Assembly: GCA_937898265.1 (NCBI GenBank)
Contig: CALEJM010000315.1
Location: forward strand, 1-5,304
Length of the DNA: 5,304 bases
From: an uncultured Porphyromonadaceae bacterium
GTDB taxonomy: Bacteria; Bacteroidota; Bacteroidia; Bacteroidales; Paludibacteraceae
Direction: 5' to 3'
The position numbers and the translations under genes were made by a program. A model generated the notes under the pieces. It was not told where the DNA came from. It did no database searches and saw only the letters and a list, made by a program, of their open reading frames with translations. Positions 1-5,304 of the stretch are shown here, piece by piece. Each line of letters starts with the position of its first letter. The first letter of the stretch is position 1.

Positions 1-984
1 TTTGCCTTGGTGAGCCGAGATGGTGCAGAAGGCACATCCGCCGAAACAGCCGCGGTGTGTGTTGATGGAGAAACGTATCATTTCAAACGCTGGGATGCGT
101 TTGTTTTTGTATTTAGGGTGGGGTAGTCGTGTGAAAGGCAACTCATAGACCGCGTCCAACGCCTCCTCGCTCATTGGTGGCAAAGGTTCGTTGACCACGC
201 AGTAGCGGTTGTTGACCTGCTGAACGATGCAGCGGTCGGAGTGGAGTCGGTTGGCCTCTTCTTCCACCATGCGGAACGCCTGTGCGGCTGCTTTTACGTC
301 TCTAACGCACTGTTCGTGACTTGGCAACATCAGCACGTTGTCGCCCTCAGGTTTTTCTTTGGAGAGATAAGATACCTGCGGCAGTTTATGGCAAGCCTCT
401 ATGCTATGAGTCTCTTTGAGGGTGCGAGCAATTTGGCACATCGTCTCTTCGCCCATGCCGTAAACTAAGAGGTCGGCTTTCGAGTCAACAAGAATCGGTG
501 GGTGGACGGAATCGCTCCAGTAATCGTAATGAGAGAAGCGTCGCATGCTTGCTTCGATGCCACCGATAACGACGGGAACGTCGGGGAAACGTGTCTTGAG
601 GATATTGGCATAGACAATCGTGGCGCGGTCGGGACGCAGACCATGCTGTCCGTCGGGCGAGTAGGCGTCGTCGCTACGCAATCGTTTGTTGGCGGTGTAG
701 TGGTTCACCATGGAGTCCATGCAGCCGGCGGTGATAGCAAAGAACAGACGTGGCTTACCCATACGGGTGAAGTCGCGTTGGTCGCCATGCCAGTCTGGCT
801 GGGGCACAATGGCAACTCTTAGTCCTTCTGCTTCAAGCACACGACCGATGACCGCCCCACCGAATGAGGGGTGGTCGACATAGGCATCGCCCGAGAAGAG
901 GACAACGTCCACCTCGTCCCAATGGCGTATCTCCAACTCTTTGCGAGACGTTGGCAGCCAATCTGTCAGTCGATAGTTCTCCAT
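1..984 (-). CDS. ygiQ: YgiQ-family radical SAM protein, N-terminal 328 residues (cut by left edge)
   Basis: The reading frame starts at the ATG read leftwards from 984 and stays open to base 1, so the C-terminal half lies outside the window. The decisive motif is RGCFGGCAFCTISAHQGK at the very end (residues 311-328). It holds the CxxxCxxC signature (C313, C317, C320) that binds the 4Fe-4S cluster of radical SAM enzymes, in the wording typical of the YgiQ/UPF0313 family. Upstream, residues 26-65 (DVVLFSGDAYVDHPSFGG and following) and the VVIGGIEASMRRFSHYDYW stretch near 138-156 match the family's N-terminal domain. Family members run to roughly 600-740 residues, so about half is seen. The protein is expected to be cytosolic; its reaction and substrate are not established. 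No Shine-Dalgarno sequence precedes the start; the upstream DNA reads AAAAAAATCT on the coding strand. A promoter motif lies 17 bases upstream. Identification at family level is near certain; function remains open. Confidence 0.95.
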   Translation of the reverse strand, partial: MENYRLTDWLPTSRKELEIRHWDEVDVVLFSGDAYVDHPSFGGAVIGRVLEAEGLRVAIVPQPDWHGDQRDFTRMGKPRLFFAITAGCMDSMVNHYTANKRLRSDDAYSPDGQHGLRPDRATIVYANILKTRFPDVPVVIGGIEASMRRFSHYDYWSDSVHPPILVDSKADLLVYGMGEETMCQIARTLKETHSIEACHKLPQVSYLSKEKPEGDNVLMLPSHEQCVRDVKAAAQAFRMVEEEANRLHSDRCIVQQVNNRYCVVNEPLPPMSEEALDAVYELPFTRLPHPKYKNKRIPAFEMIRFSINTHRGCFGGCAFCTISAHQGK

Positions 985-1000
985 AGATTTTTTTCTAACG

Positions 1001-1025
1001 CAAAGATACTAACTTTTTTTGAAAC
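1001..1025 (-). promoter_or_regulatory. Probable Bacteroidota promoter for the YgiQ gene
   Basis: On the minus strand, 1008-1001 reads TATCTTTG, a perfect match to the Bacteroidota -7 consensus TAnnTTTG. It lies 17 bases before the YgiQ start codon, implying a very short leader. Upstream of it is a seven-A run (coding strand). The whole 25-base block agrees at 22 positions, without gaps, with the promoter block of the 1765-2580 gene (2609-2633). A clear -33 TTTG is not visible at the expected distance, so this promoter may be weaker than its partner. Confidence 0.6.
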
Positions 1026-1077
1026 TCTTTAGTGAAACCCATACAACTCTCTGTGATGCTATTATTGATAAATGTTG

Positions 1078-1085
1078 TATCTTTG
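1078..1085 (+). promoter_or_regulatory. Probable -7 promoter element for the LEA-like lipoprotein gene
   Basis: TATCTTTG matches the Bacteroidota -7 consensus TAnnTTTG and ends 23 bases before the ATG at 1109, leaving a leader of roughly 15-20 bases. The -33 element is poor: the nearest candidate is TGTG at 1052-1055, 22 bases upstream. The site also decides the start codon of the gene, because the longer in-frame reading from 1019 would run through the promoter. It is divergent from the YgiQ promoter, about 70 bp apart. Confidence 0.6.
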
Positions 1086-1108
1086 CAGCAACAAAAACAA
1101 CAAGCATC

Positions 1109-1693
1109 ATGAAGAAATTTATTAAAGCAGTGGCACTCCTTGTCGTTGTGCTTATGACCAGTTGTGCTGGTATCAAAGAGACTATCAATCTCTCAAAATG
1201 TGATTTCTCATACAATAAGATTGGACAGGTCAATTTCATGAATGTAGACCTTAGCAATGGTTTTACGTTGGCAGGTATGCAGCAGATGTTGTCGGCCTTC
1301 ACTGGTAACAACAAAACCATTCCATTGGGATTCACCGTGCATCTTAACGTGAAAAACCCTAATGCCGAGACCGCTTCTTTGGAGAAGATGGCATATAAAA
1401 TCAGTCTTGACGGCGTAGAGATGACCGAAGGTATGACCACCGCTCCATTCACTGTGGCTGGTAAGAGTTCTGCTGAACTTGCTTTGCCTATCCGCATCGA
1501 TTTGAAGCAACTCCTTTCCGGCGAGAGTCGTGCTGCCGTGACTAAAGTTATCAAAAACTTCGTTGGTATCAACGCAGAACCAGTGAACGTGAAAGTACAA
1601 ATCAAACCTTCGTTCCGTGTGGGCAAGAAGGGACACATCACTTTCCCAGGTTATGTTCCAGTCAACTTCCAATACAGCGGCAAAGCGAAATAA
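1109..1693 (+). CDS. Small lipoprotein with an LEA14/WHy-like domain
   Basis: The 194-residue product begins MKKFIKAVALLVVVLMTSC, a lipoprotein signal peptide with basic start, hydrophobic core and lipid-accepting Cys19. After Cys19 comes AGIKET, with no run of acidic residues like the surface-export signal of some Bacteroidota lipoproteins and no Asp at +2. I therefore infer a lipoprotein of the outer membrane's periplasmic face. Residues about 71-135 read as an LEA type 2/WHy beta-sandwich: alternating hydrophobic strands, the NPN motif at 83-85 within VHLNVKNPNAETASLEKM, then YKISLDGVEM and a strand ending at ALPIRIDL. A further strand-rich segment (159-189) closes the chain. In this family the domain is linked to stress or desiccation tolerance in plants, but the role in bacteria is unsettled. 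I chose the ATG at 1109 because it gives a proper signal peptide and follows a promoter element at 1078-1085; the open frame runs back to 1019. The gene stands alone, between a divergent neighbour and a hairpin terminator. The domain call rests on motif and pattern only. Confidence 0.85.
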   Translation: MKKFIKAVALLVVVLMTSCAGIKETINLSKCDFSYNKIGQVNFMNVDLSNGFTLAGMQQMLSAFTGNNKTIPLGFTVHLNVKNPNAETASLEKMAYKISLDGVEMTEGMTTAPFTVAGKSSAELALPIRIDLKQLLSGESRAAVTKVIKNFVGINAEPVNVKVQIKPSFRVGKKGHITFPGYVPVNFQYSGKAK

Positions 1694-1714
1694 GTCAAAT
1701 CATAAAGATAGCAG

Positions 1715-1744
1715 AAAAGGAGACTCGCAAGAGCCTCCTTTTTT
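1715..1744 (+). terminator. Intrinsic terminator, probably bidirectional, between convergent genes
   Basis: AAAAGGAG (1715-1722) pairs with CTCCTTTT (1735-1742). After an A/C mismatch, CTC pairs with GAG around a GCAA tetraloop of the GNRA type (1727-1730). The T run at 1739-1744 gives the uridine tail for the plus-strand lipoprotein gene, which ends 21 bases earlier. Read in the other direction the left arm supplies a TTTT run, so the same hairpin may also stop the converging 1765-2580 gene. No other terminator-like hairpin was seen in this gap. Confidence 0.85.
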
Positions 1745-1764
1745 CGTATACTATATATATTAGT

Positions 1765-2580
1765 CTATTCAACCAATAACTTACCTCTTAAAATCTTACC
1801 TTTGGAAGAGGCGATTCGAACGATGTAAAGTCCAGCTTCTGCAGGTGCTTGAATCGTACATGGCAAAGATTCTATGTTGTTATGACTTATAACCTTGCCT
1901 GTTGCACTGACCACCTCAATCGTAATGTCTTGGTTGTCTGACTTGACAAACGGACCGTTGACGCTGACAGATGACAGACGCCTTACGGGATTAGGGGTGA
2001 TACTAAGCAGTTGACTTTCGGTGTACTCTAATCCTGTTCCGATAGGCAAAACCATCAATTGTTCTGTATCATTGCAATTGTGGACACCATATTTGTTAAT
2101 TTTTTCATAGTAGTAACTGCCATAGGAGGTTATTTCTATGTCGTGCCATACGAAAGGAAACAATATGTCTTCGCCGATGTAGATGGTGTCGTAGGTGTGT
2201 TTAGGTACGATTACCCAATAGGAGATTTCGCTGAGTTCGTAGCAGTCGTCAAAAGGCTTTTTTTCTATGTAGTAATACGAGTCTGAACCAGGAACATAGT
2301 CTGGCCAAAGTTCCATGGCATCTTCTTCACAAATAATTCCGTCGACAGCTTTCATATGACAATAGCATGCCTCAAGATAGAGCGTTGTGATAGAGTCAAT
2401 GCCATCGGCAGTTGTTGTGGTGTCGGAGTAGGTGCCAGCATTACTTAGTTGTCTTCCGTTCCAGTTTTTATATTCATATCCACTGCAAATCGTATCGTAG
2501 ATATCAACATAAATAGTTTGAGCAGAAGTCGAACAGATTATCATTGTAAACAATGCAATCAGTAGTAAGATTTTTTTCAT
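1765..2580 (-). CDS. Secreted protein with three degenerate repeats and a T9SS C-terminal sorting domain
   Basis: The 271-residue product starts with MKKILLLIALFTMIICSTSA, a Sec signal peptide probably cut after Ala20. Residues about 190-271 form a T9SS type A sorting domain: the LSITPNPV opening (192-199), a middle strand ITIEVVSATGKVI (219-231), and AGLYIVRIASSKGK (249-262) ending in KLLVE. Such domains take a protein through the outer membrane by the type IX system and are usually removed, leaving the cargo anchored to the surface or free. Between them lie three divergent repeats (27-71, 79-127, 129-180). The first, DTICSGYEYKNWNG ... GTYSD ... GIDSITTLYL, resembles a repeat common in Bacteroidota surface proteins. 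No catalytic domain is visible; an adhesin-like or structural role is conceivable but unproven. The stop is TAG. A good promoter lies just upstream, and the gene appears to be transcribed alone. The secretion assignment is strong, the function unknown. Confidence 0.9.
   Translation of the reverse strand: MKKILLLIALFTMIICSTSAQTIYVDIYDTICSGYEYKNWNGRQLSNAGTYSDTTTTADGIDSITTLYLEACYCHMKAVDGIICEEDAMELWPDYVPGSDSYYYIEKKPFDDCYELSEISYWVIVPKHTYDTIYIGEDILFPFVWHDIEITSYGSYYYEKINKYGVHNCNDTEQLMVLPIGTGLEYTESQLLSITPNPVRRLSSVSVNGPFVKSDNQDITIEVVSATGKVISHNNIESLPCTIQAPAEAGLYIVRIASSKGKILRGKLLVE
2041..2502 (-). repeat. Region encoding three degenerate protein repeats (about 45-52 residues each)
   Basis: Translated repeats occupy 2502-2368, 2346-2200 and 2196-2041. 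They share an opening Ile-Cys or Ile-Tyr with nearby Gly/Glu (DTICSGYEY, DGIICEEDAME, DTIYIGEDI), a central Gly-Ser/Thr-Tyr turn (AGTYSD, GSDSYYYIEKK, YGSYYYEKINK), and an acidic stretch followed by a hydrophobic closing strand (SITTLYLEA, ISYWVIVPK, EQLMVLPI). The first repeat has the early Cys only, the second has both (C84, C113), the third has the late Cys only (C169). The similarity is at protein level; the DNA is too diverged to be a recent duplication. The second repeat is the least certain. Confidence 0.5.
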
Positions 2581-2608
2581 ACGATTAGCTGTTGTTGTAT
2601 TGATGTCG

Positions 2609-2640
2609 CAAAGTTACTGAATTTTTTTGAAACCTCCAAA
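2609..2640 (-). promoter_or_regulatory. Bacteroidota-type promoter for the T9SS cargo gene
   Basis: On the minus strand, TTTG (2640-2637) is followed after 20 bases by TAACTTTG (2616-2609), matching both the -33 and -7 elements of the Bacteroidota consensus. The -7 element lies 28 bases before the start codon, so the leader would be about 20 bases. A seven-A run (2628-2622) sits in the spacer. This is the best-formed promoter in the window. Confidence 0.75.
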
Positions 2641-2840
2641 AATATCAGATTTTCAGCGGGGGGGGAATGGTTTGATAGATAGCTGGTTTGGGATTCTGAG
2701 TTTTCGTTTGGATTGCACTATTTTTCTAATATGAGTTAGTGAAGTGAATCAGTTTTCGTCATTTTTTTCGTGTTAGGAGGATCTGGCGTTTTGTCTTTCC
2801 TTACTCTCAAATACAATTACTTTTTTTGGAAAGAATTGTG
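2641..2840. other. Non-coding divergent intergenic stretch with a G tract and short direct repeats
   Basis: Together with the flanking promoters this fills the 294 bases between the T9SS cargo gene and rdgB. It holds an eight-G run at 2658-2665, a nine-base direct repeat AGTTTTCGT at 2699-2707 and 2751-2759 (52 bases from start to start), and T-rich runs. An AGGAGG at 2775-2780 looks like a Shine-Dalgarno sequence but no plausible start follows. I see no gene, structured RNA or riboswitch here. Confidence 0.5.
2658..2665. repeat. Eight-G homopolymer tract upstream of the cargo-gene promoter
   Basis: Eight consecutive G bases sit 17 bases beyond the -33 element of the T9SS cargo promoter, in otherwise AT-rich intergenic DNA. 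Tracts of this length can slip during replication, and their length is also prone to sequencing error. Whether it affects transcription is unknown. Confidence 0.7.
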
Positions 2841-2848
2841 TATCTTTG
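2841..2848 (+). promoter_or_regulatory. Probable -7 promoter element for the rdgB-porZ operon
   Basis: TATCTTTG matches TAnnTTTG and ends 26 bases before the rdgB ATG, implying a leader of about 20 bases. Its surroundings (AATTGTG before the box) resemble those of the lipoprotein promoter (AATGTTG before 1078). No TTTG occurs at the usual distance upstream; the one at 2825-2828 is too close. As no motif is seen in the 8-bp gap before porZ, this site probably drives both genes. Confidence 0.6.
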
Positions 2849-2874
2849 TGGCTGAAAATATCAATGTCAAAACT

Positions 2875-3453
2875 ATGGAAACGCTGATTATTGCAACACA
2901 TAACAAACATAAACTACAGGAAATTCAAGGCATGCTCCAAGGACTCTTTGAGGTAAAAGGACTGACCGACATCGGTTGTACCGACGAGATTCCAGAGACA
3001 GGCACTGAACTGCAGGAAAATGCTTGGCAGAAAGCCAGTTTCGTCAAAGAGCACTTCGGCTACGACTGCTTTGCCGACGATACAGGCTTGGAGGTTGAGG
3101 CGCTCAACGGTGCGCCAGGCGTCTATTCTGCCCGCTATGCCGGAGAGCACTGTTCCTTCGATGACAACGTGGAGAAAATGCTTCGCGAGATGGAAGGAAA
3201 GACCAATCGTAAGGCACGCTTTCGTACTGTGATTGCGCTGATTATGAACAATGAGACTCATTATTTTGAGGGCATTGTTGATGGCGAGATCCTTACCGAA
3301 CGTCATGGCTCCGAAGGTTTTGGCTATGACCCCATCTTCCGTCCTGAGGGTTATGAGAAGAGTTTTGCCGAGCTGACCTTGGAGGAGAAAAATCGTATCT
3401 CACACCGTGGTCGTGCTGTTGCTAAACTGATTGAGTTCTTGAAACAACACTAA
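2875..3453 (+). CDS. rdgB: Non-canonical purine NTP pyrophosphatase (RdgB/HAM1 family)
   Basis: This cytosolic enzyme hydrolyses deaminated purine triphosphates (ITP, dITP, XTP) to the monophosphate and pyrophosphate, keeping them out of DNA and RNA. The 192-residue product matches the family's usual length of about 190-200. Key motifs are all present: the substrate-binding N-terminus IIATHNKHKLQEI (residues 5-17), GTELQENAWQKA, ADDTGLEVEALNGAPGVYSA (67-86) with the presumed catalytic Asp69, GFGYDPIF (148-155), and SHRGRA (176-181). The ATG at 2875 is chosen because it places the conserved motif at residues 5-17 and follows a promoter element; an in-frame extension back to a GTG at 2770 would cross the promoter and adds nothing family-like. 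No Shine-Dalgarno sequence is present. The stop lies 8 bases before porZ, so the two are probably cotranscribed, although their functions have no known link. Confidence 0.97.
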   Translation: METLIIATHNKHKLQEIQGMLQGLFEVKGLTDIGCTDEIPETGTELQENAWQKASFVKEHFGYDCFADDTGLEVEALNGAPGVYSARYAGEHCSFDDNVEKMLREMEGKTNRKARFRTVIALIMNNETHYFEGIVDGEILTERHGSEGFGYDPIFRPEGYEKSFAELTLEEKNRISHRGRAVAKLIEFLKQH

Positions 3454-3461
3454 TCCGATAG

Positions 3462-5304
3462 ATGCGTTTAAAAAGATTATATCTTACTCTGCTGAGTGTC
3501 TTGCTGTTGACTTGTCTCAACGTCGGGGCTCAACGTTTGGCTATGCATAGTTGGCGTACCCATTTTTCCTACTCTGCAACCTCGGAGTTGACGCAGAGCG
3601 ATGAGTATGTCTATGCGGTGAGCGACGGTGCCCTCTACTCGGTGCTCAAGCGCGACTTTGCCATCAAGACATTCTCCAAGGTGTCGGAGTTGAGTGATAA
3701 TTCCGTCCAAAAAGTGGCGTTCCACGATAAATTAGGCGTGCTGATTATTGCTTACGAAAACTCTAACGTCGACCTCTACTATGAGGATGGCTATGTGGAG
3801 AATATCCCTGATATACAGCGCAAAAGTATGACTGCCGACAAGACCATCCACGACATCCTCGTTGTGGGTAACACCGCCTATTTGGCTTGCGGCTTCGGCA
3901 TCGTGGCTATCGACCTGAAGAGAGTGGAAATCAGTGGCACCTATTTCATTGGACCTGACGCCAGCTACGTCTCCGTGCTTTCGTTGGCTACCGACGGTTC
4001 CCATCTCTACGCAACTACTCCAGAGGCCGTCTATTACATCAATCCCGAACAAGCCAATCCTGCCAACTACGCCAACTGGCAAGCTTTGGAAGGACTTAAC
4101 GGCAAGGATTTCAAGAAGATGGTGTGCGATGGCAGTCACCGCTATCTGCTCCGTGACGATAACTCAGTCTCTGTTTACGACGGTTCGTCGTGGCAAGACA
4201 GTGTCTATACCAATATCACAAATATCTGTGCCAACGACGGCATGGTGATTCTCATGCAACCAGGTAAAGTGCGCCACATCAGCAATGGACACGCGGATGA
4301 GTTTGCTTTCAATGCTCCTCGCGCTGCTGTCTATGATAGCAGTCGTCAATGCTTCTGGCTTGCTGCTGAGGGTGAGGGCGTTGGACGCGTCGCGCTTGAC
4401 CACGGAACCTATTATTTTATGCGCCCAGACGGACCGGTGACAAATCAAACTTGGCGTATGAAGTCGTTGGGCGAGAAGTTGATAGCGGTGCCAGGTGGTC
4501 GCTTTGCCCAGCAGTATTTCCGCCCTGGTCAGGTGATGGTCTTTGAGGATAACGTATGGACCAACTTCACCTACGATATGCTGACCTCGGCAGCTGGCAG
4601 AAAGTGTGAAGACCTTGTCGATATCGCCATCGATCTTCACGACGATACCCATTTCTTTGTAGCTTCGTACGGAATGGGTATCTACGAATTTCGTGATAAT
4701 CAGTTCTATAAACTTTGGAATGCCGACAATAGCGGCGTGGAGACCATCTACCCAGAGCAAAAACCAAACGAGACCTATTATATCTATCATCGTATTGACG
4801 GCTTGACCTACGATAAAGACGGCAACCTCTGGTTCTTGAACTCTGAGACGCCTAACCCCGTGAAGTATCTTGACCCTTACGGCAAGGTGCATAATCTGCC
4901 GTTCCCGCAGCTTCGCAACAGTCCAACGCTGCAACAGATTGTTATCTTGAAGAACTTCCCAAACATCAAGTTCGTGCTTAAGCCTCGCGGTGGCACGGGT
5001 GTTTTTGTGTTCGACGACAACGGAACGCCCGACTATATTGGCGACGACAAGACGATTTCCTACGAGTCTTTCTTCAATCAGAAGGGCAAGAAGATTGCTC
5101 CAGCGTTTATATACGACATGACACAAGATCTTAACGGCTCTATCTGGTTGGCCACCTCGTCTGGAGTTTTGCTGCTCGACAATCCGCAAAAGATTTTTGC
5201 CTCCAATTATACCGCGACAAGTATCCTCATTCGTCGAGAAGACGGCACAGATAATGCCGACTACCTTTTGGATAATGTGCAAGTCAACGCAATTACTGTC
5301 GACG
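3462..5304 (+). CDS. porZ: PorZ, beta-propeller component of the type IX secretion attachment complex (3' end cut by window)
   Basis: The frame is open from the ATG at 3462 to the right edge: 614 full codons and one base. P. gingivalis PorZ has roughly 775 residues, so the remaining propeller and the C-terminal sorting domain should lie beyond. The product starts with a Sec signal peptide (MRLKRLYLTLLSVLLL...), probably cut near Ala23. The mature N-terminus W31-R-T-H-F-S-Y is followed by propeller strands typical of PorZ: EYVYAVSDGALYSV (48-61), SKVSELSDNSV (72-82), LIIAYENSNVDLYY (about 94-107), and YLACGFGIVAIDL (about 140-152). Two-component-regulator-type propeller motifs recur further on: LTYDKDGNLWFLNS (448-461), YDMTQDLNGSIWLATSSGV (551-569) and VNAITVD at the edge. 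In P. gingivalis PorZ works on the cell surface with PorU, PorV and PorQ and binds A-type lipopolysaccharide, helping attach cargo to it. It follows rdgB by 8 bp without its own promoter motif. The name rests on motif recognition; another propeller protein of the same superfamily is the alternative. Confidence 0.88.
   Translation, partial: MRLKRLYLTLLSVLLLTCLNVGAQRLAMHSWRTHFSYSATSELTQSDEYVYAVSDGALYSVLKRDFAIKTFSKVSELSDNSVQKVAFHDKLGVLIIAYENSNVDLYYEDGYVENIPDIQRKSMTADKTIHDILVVGNTAYLACGFGIVAIDLKRVEISGTYFIGPDASYVSVLSLATDGSHLYATTPEAVYYINPEQANPANYANWQALEGLNGKDFKKMVCDGSHRYLLRDDNSVSVYDGSSWQDSVYTNITNICANDGMVILMQPGKVRHISNGHADEFAFNAPRAAVYDSSRQCFWLAAEGEGVGRVALDHGTYYFMRPDGPVTNQTWRMKSLGEKLIAVPGGRFAQQYFRPGQVMVFEDNVWTNFTYDMLTSAAGRKCEDLVDIAIDLHDDTHFFVASYGMGIYEFRDNQFYKLWNADNSGVETIYPEQKPNETYYIYHRIDGLTYDKDGNLWFLNSETPNPVKYLDPYGKVHNLPFPQLRNSPTLQQIVILKNFPNIKFVLKPRGGTGVFVFDDNGTPDYIGDDKTISYESFFNQKGKKIAPAFIYDMTQDLNGSIWLATSSGVLLLDNPQKIFASNYTATSILIRREDGTDNADYLLDNVQVNAITVD

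Noticed and set aside
241..822. Plus-strand frames at 241-468 and 502-822
   Set aside because: Both are antisense shadows of the YgiQ gene, whose frame is supported by the CxxxCxxC motif and the family's conserved blocks.
1009..1641. 210-codon minus-strand frame over the lipoprotein gene
   Set aside because: It is antisense to a gene with its own promoter, signal peptide and terminator, and its translation shows no family features.
2775..2793. AGGAGG followed by a TTG in the rdgB frame, as an alternative rdgB start
   Set aside because: Bacteroidota rarely depend on Shine-Dalgarno pairing, the resulting N-terminal extension crosses the -7 element at 2841-2848, and family members begin close to the IIATHN motif.
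2581..2874. A riboswitch or small RNA in the divergent intergenic region
   Set aside because: Beyond the promoters there is no stable stem-loop set or known conserved core; the leaders predicted from the promoters are only about 20 bases.
3462..3530. PorZ as a lipoprotein through Cys18 in its signal region
   Set aside because: The residues before Cys18 are L-L-T; Thr at -1 is not a usual lipobox residue, and a normal signal-peptidase site near Ala23 fits better. PorZ is not known as a lipoprotein.
4164..5282. Long open frame of 372 codons on the minus strand inside porZ
   Set aside because: It lies wholly antisense to porZ, whose product has a signal peptide and clear propeller motifs. The antisense translation has no recognisable motif or signal and arises from the codon use of the real gene.
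3462..5304. The propeller gene as a hybrid two-component sensor kinase
   Set aside because: Propeller motifs of the same type occur in hybrid sensors, but the N-terminal region (W-R-T-H-F-S-Y, YLACGFGIVAIDL) has the PorZ pattern. The missing 3' part would settle it.

Overview
The window looks like chromosomal DNA from a member of the Bacteroidota, most likely Prevotella or a close Bacteroidales relative. Four TAnnTTTG promoter elements of the Bacteroidota type sit just upstream of four genes, the start codons lack Shine-Dalgarno sequences and follow A-rich DNA instead, and two genes belong to the type IX secretion system (T9SS), which is known only from this phylum. The genus is an inference; the phylum is well supported.

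Layout from left to right. Positions 1-984 (minus strand) hold the N-terminal 328 codons of a YgiQ-family radical SAM protein, cut by the left edge just after its iron-sulfur cysteine motif. A 124-bp divergent intergenic region carries one promoter for each direction. Positions 1109-1693 (plus) encode a small lipoprotein with an LEA14/WHy-like domain, ending at a strong hairpin terminator. Convergent to it, 1765-2580 (minus) encodes a secreted 271-residue protein with three degenerate repeats and a C-terminal T9SS sorting domain. An intergenic region of about 290 bp follows, with an eight-G tract and two promoters firing outward. Then comes a probable two-gene operon on the plus strand: rdgB (2875-3453), the house-cleaning ITP/XTP pyrophosphatase, and, 8 bp after its stop, porZ (3462 to the right edge), encoding the beta-propeller protein of the T9SS attachment complex. 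The 614 codons visible are the signal peptide and most of the propeller part.

How the genes relate. PorZ is a cell-surface machine part that helps anchor T9SS cargo, and the neighbouring 1765-2580 product looks like such a cargo, so the window holds both a component and a probable client of the same pathway. Their transcription units are separate and divergent. RdgB and YgiQ are housekeeping proteins with no evident link to secretion. I see no mobile element, CRISPR array, tRNA or rRNA, and no convincing new multi-gene system. The least characterised items are the small repeat-bearing T9SS cargo and the LEA-like lipoprotein.
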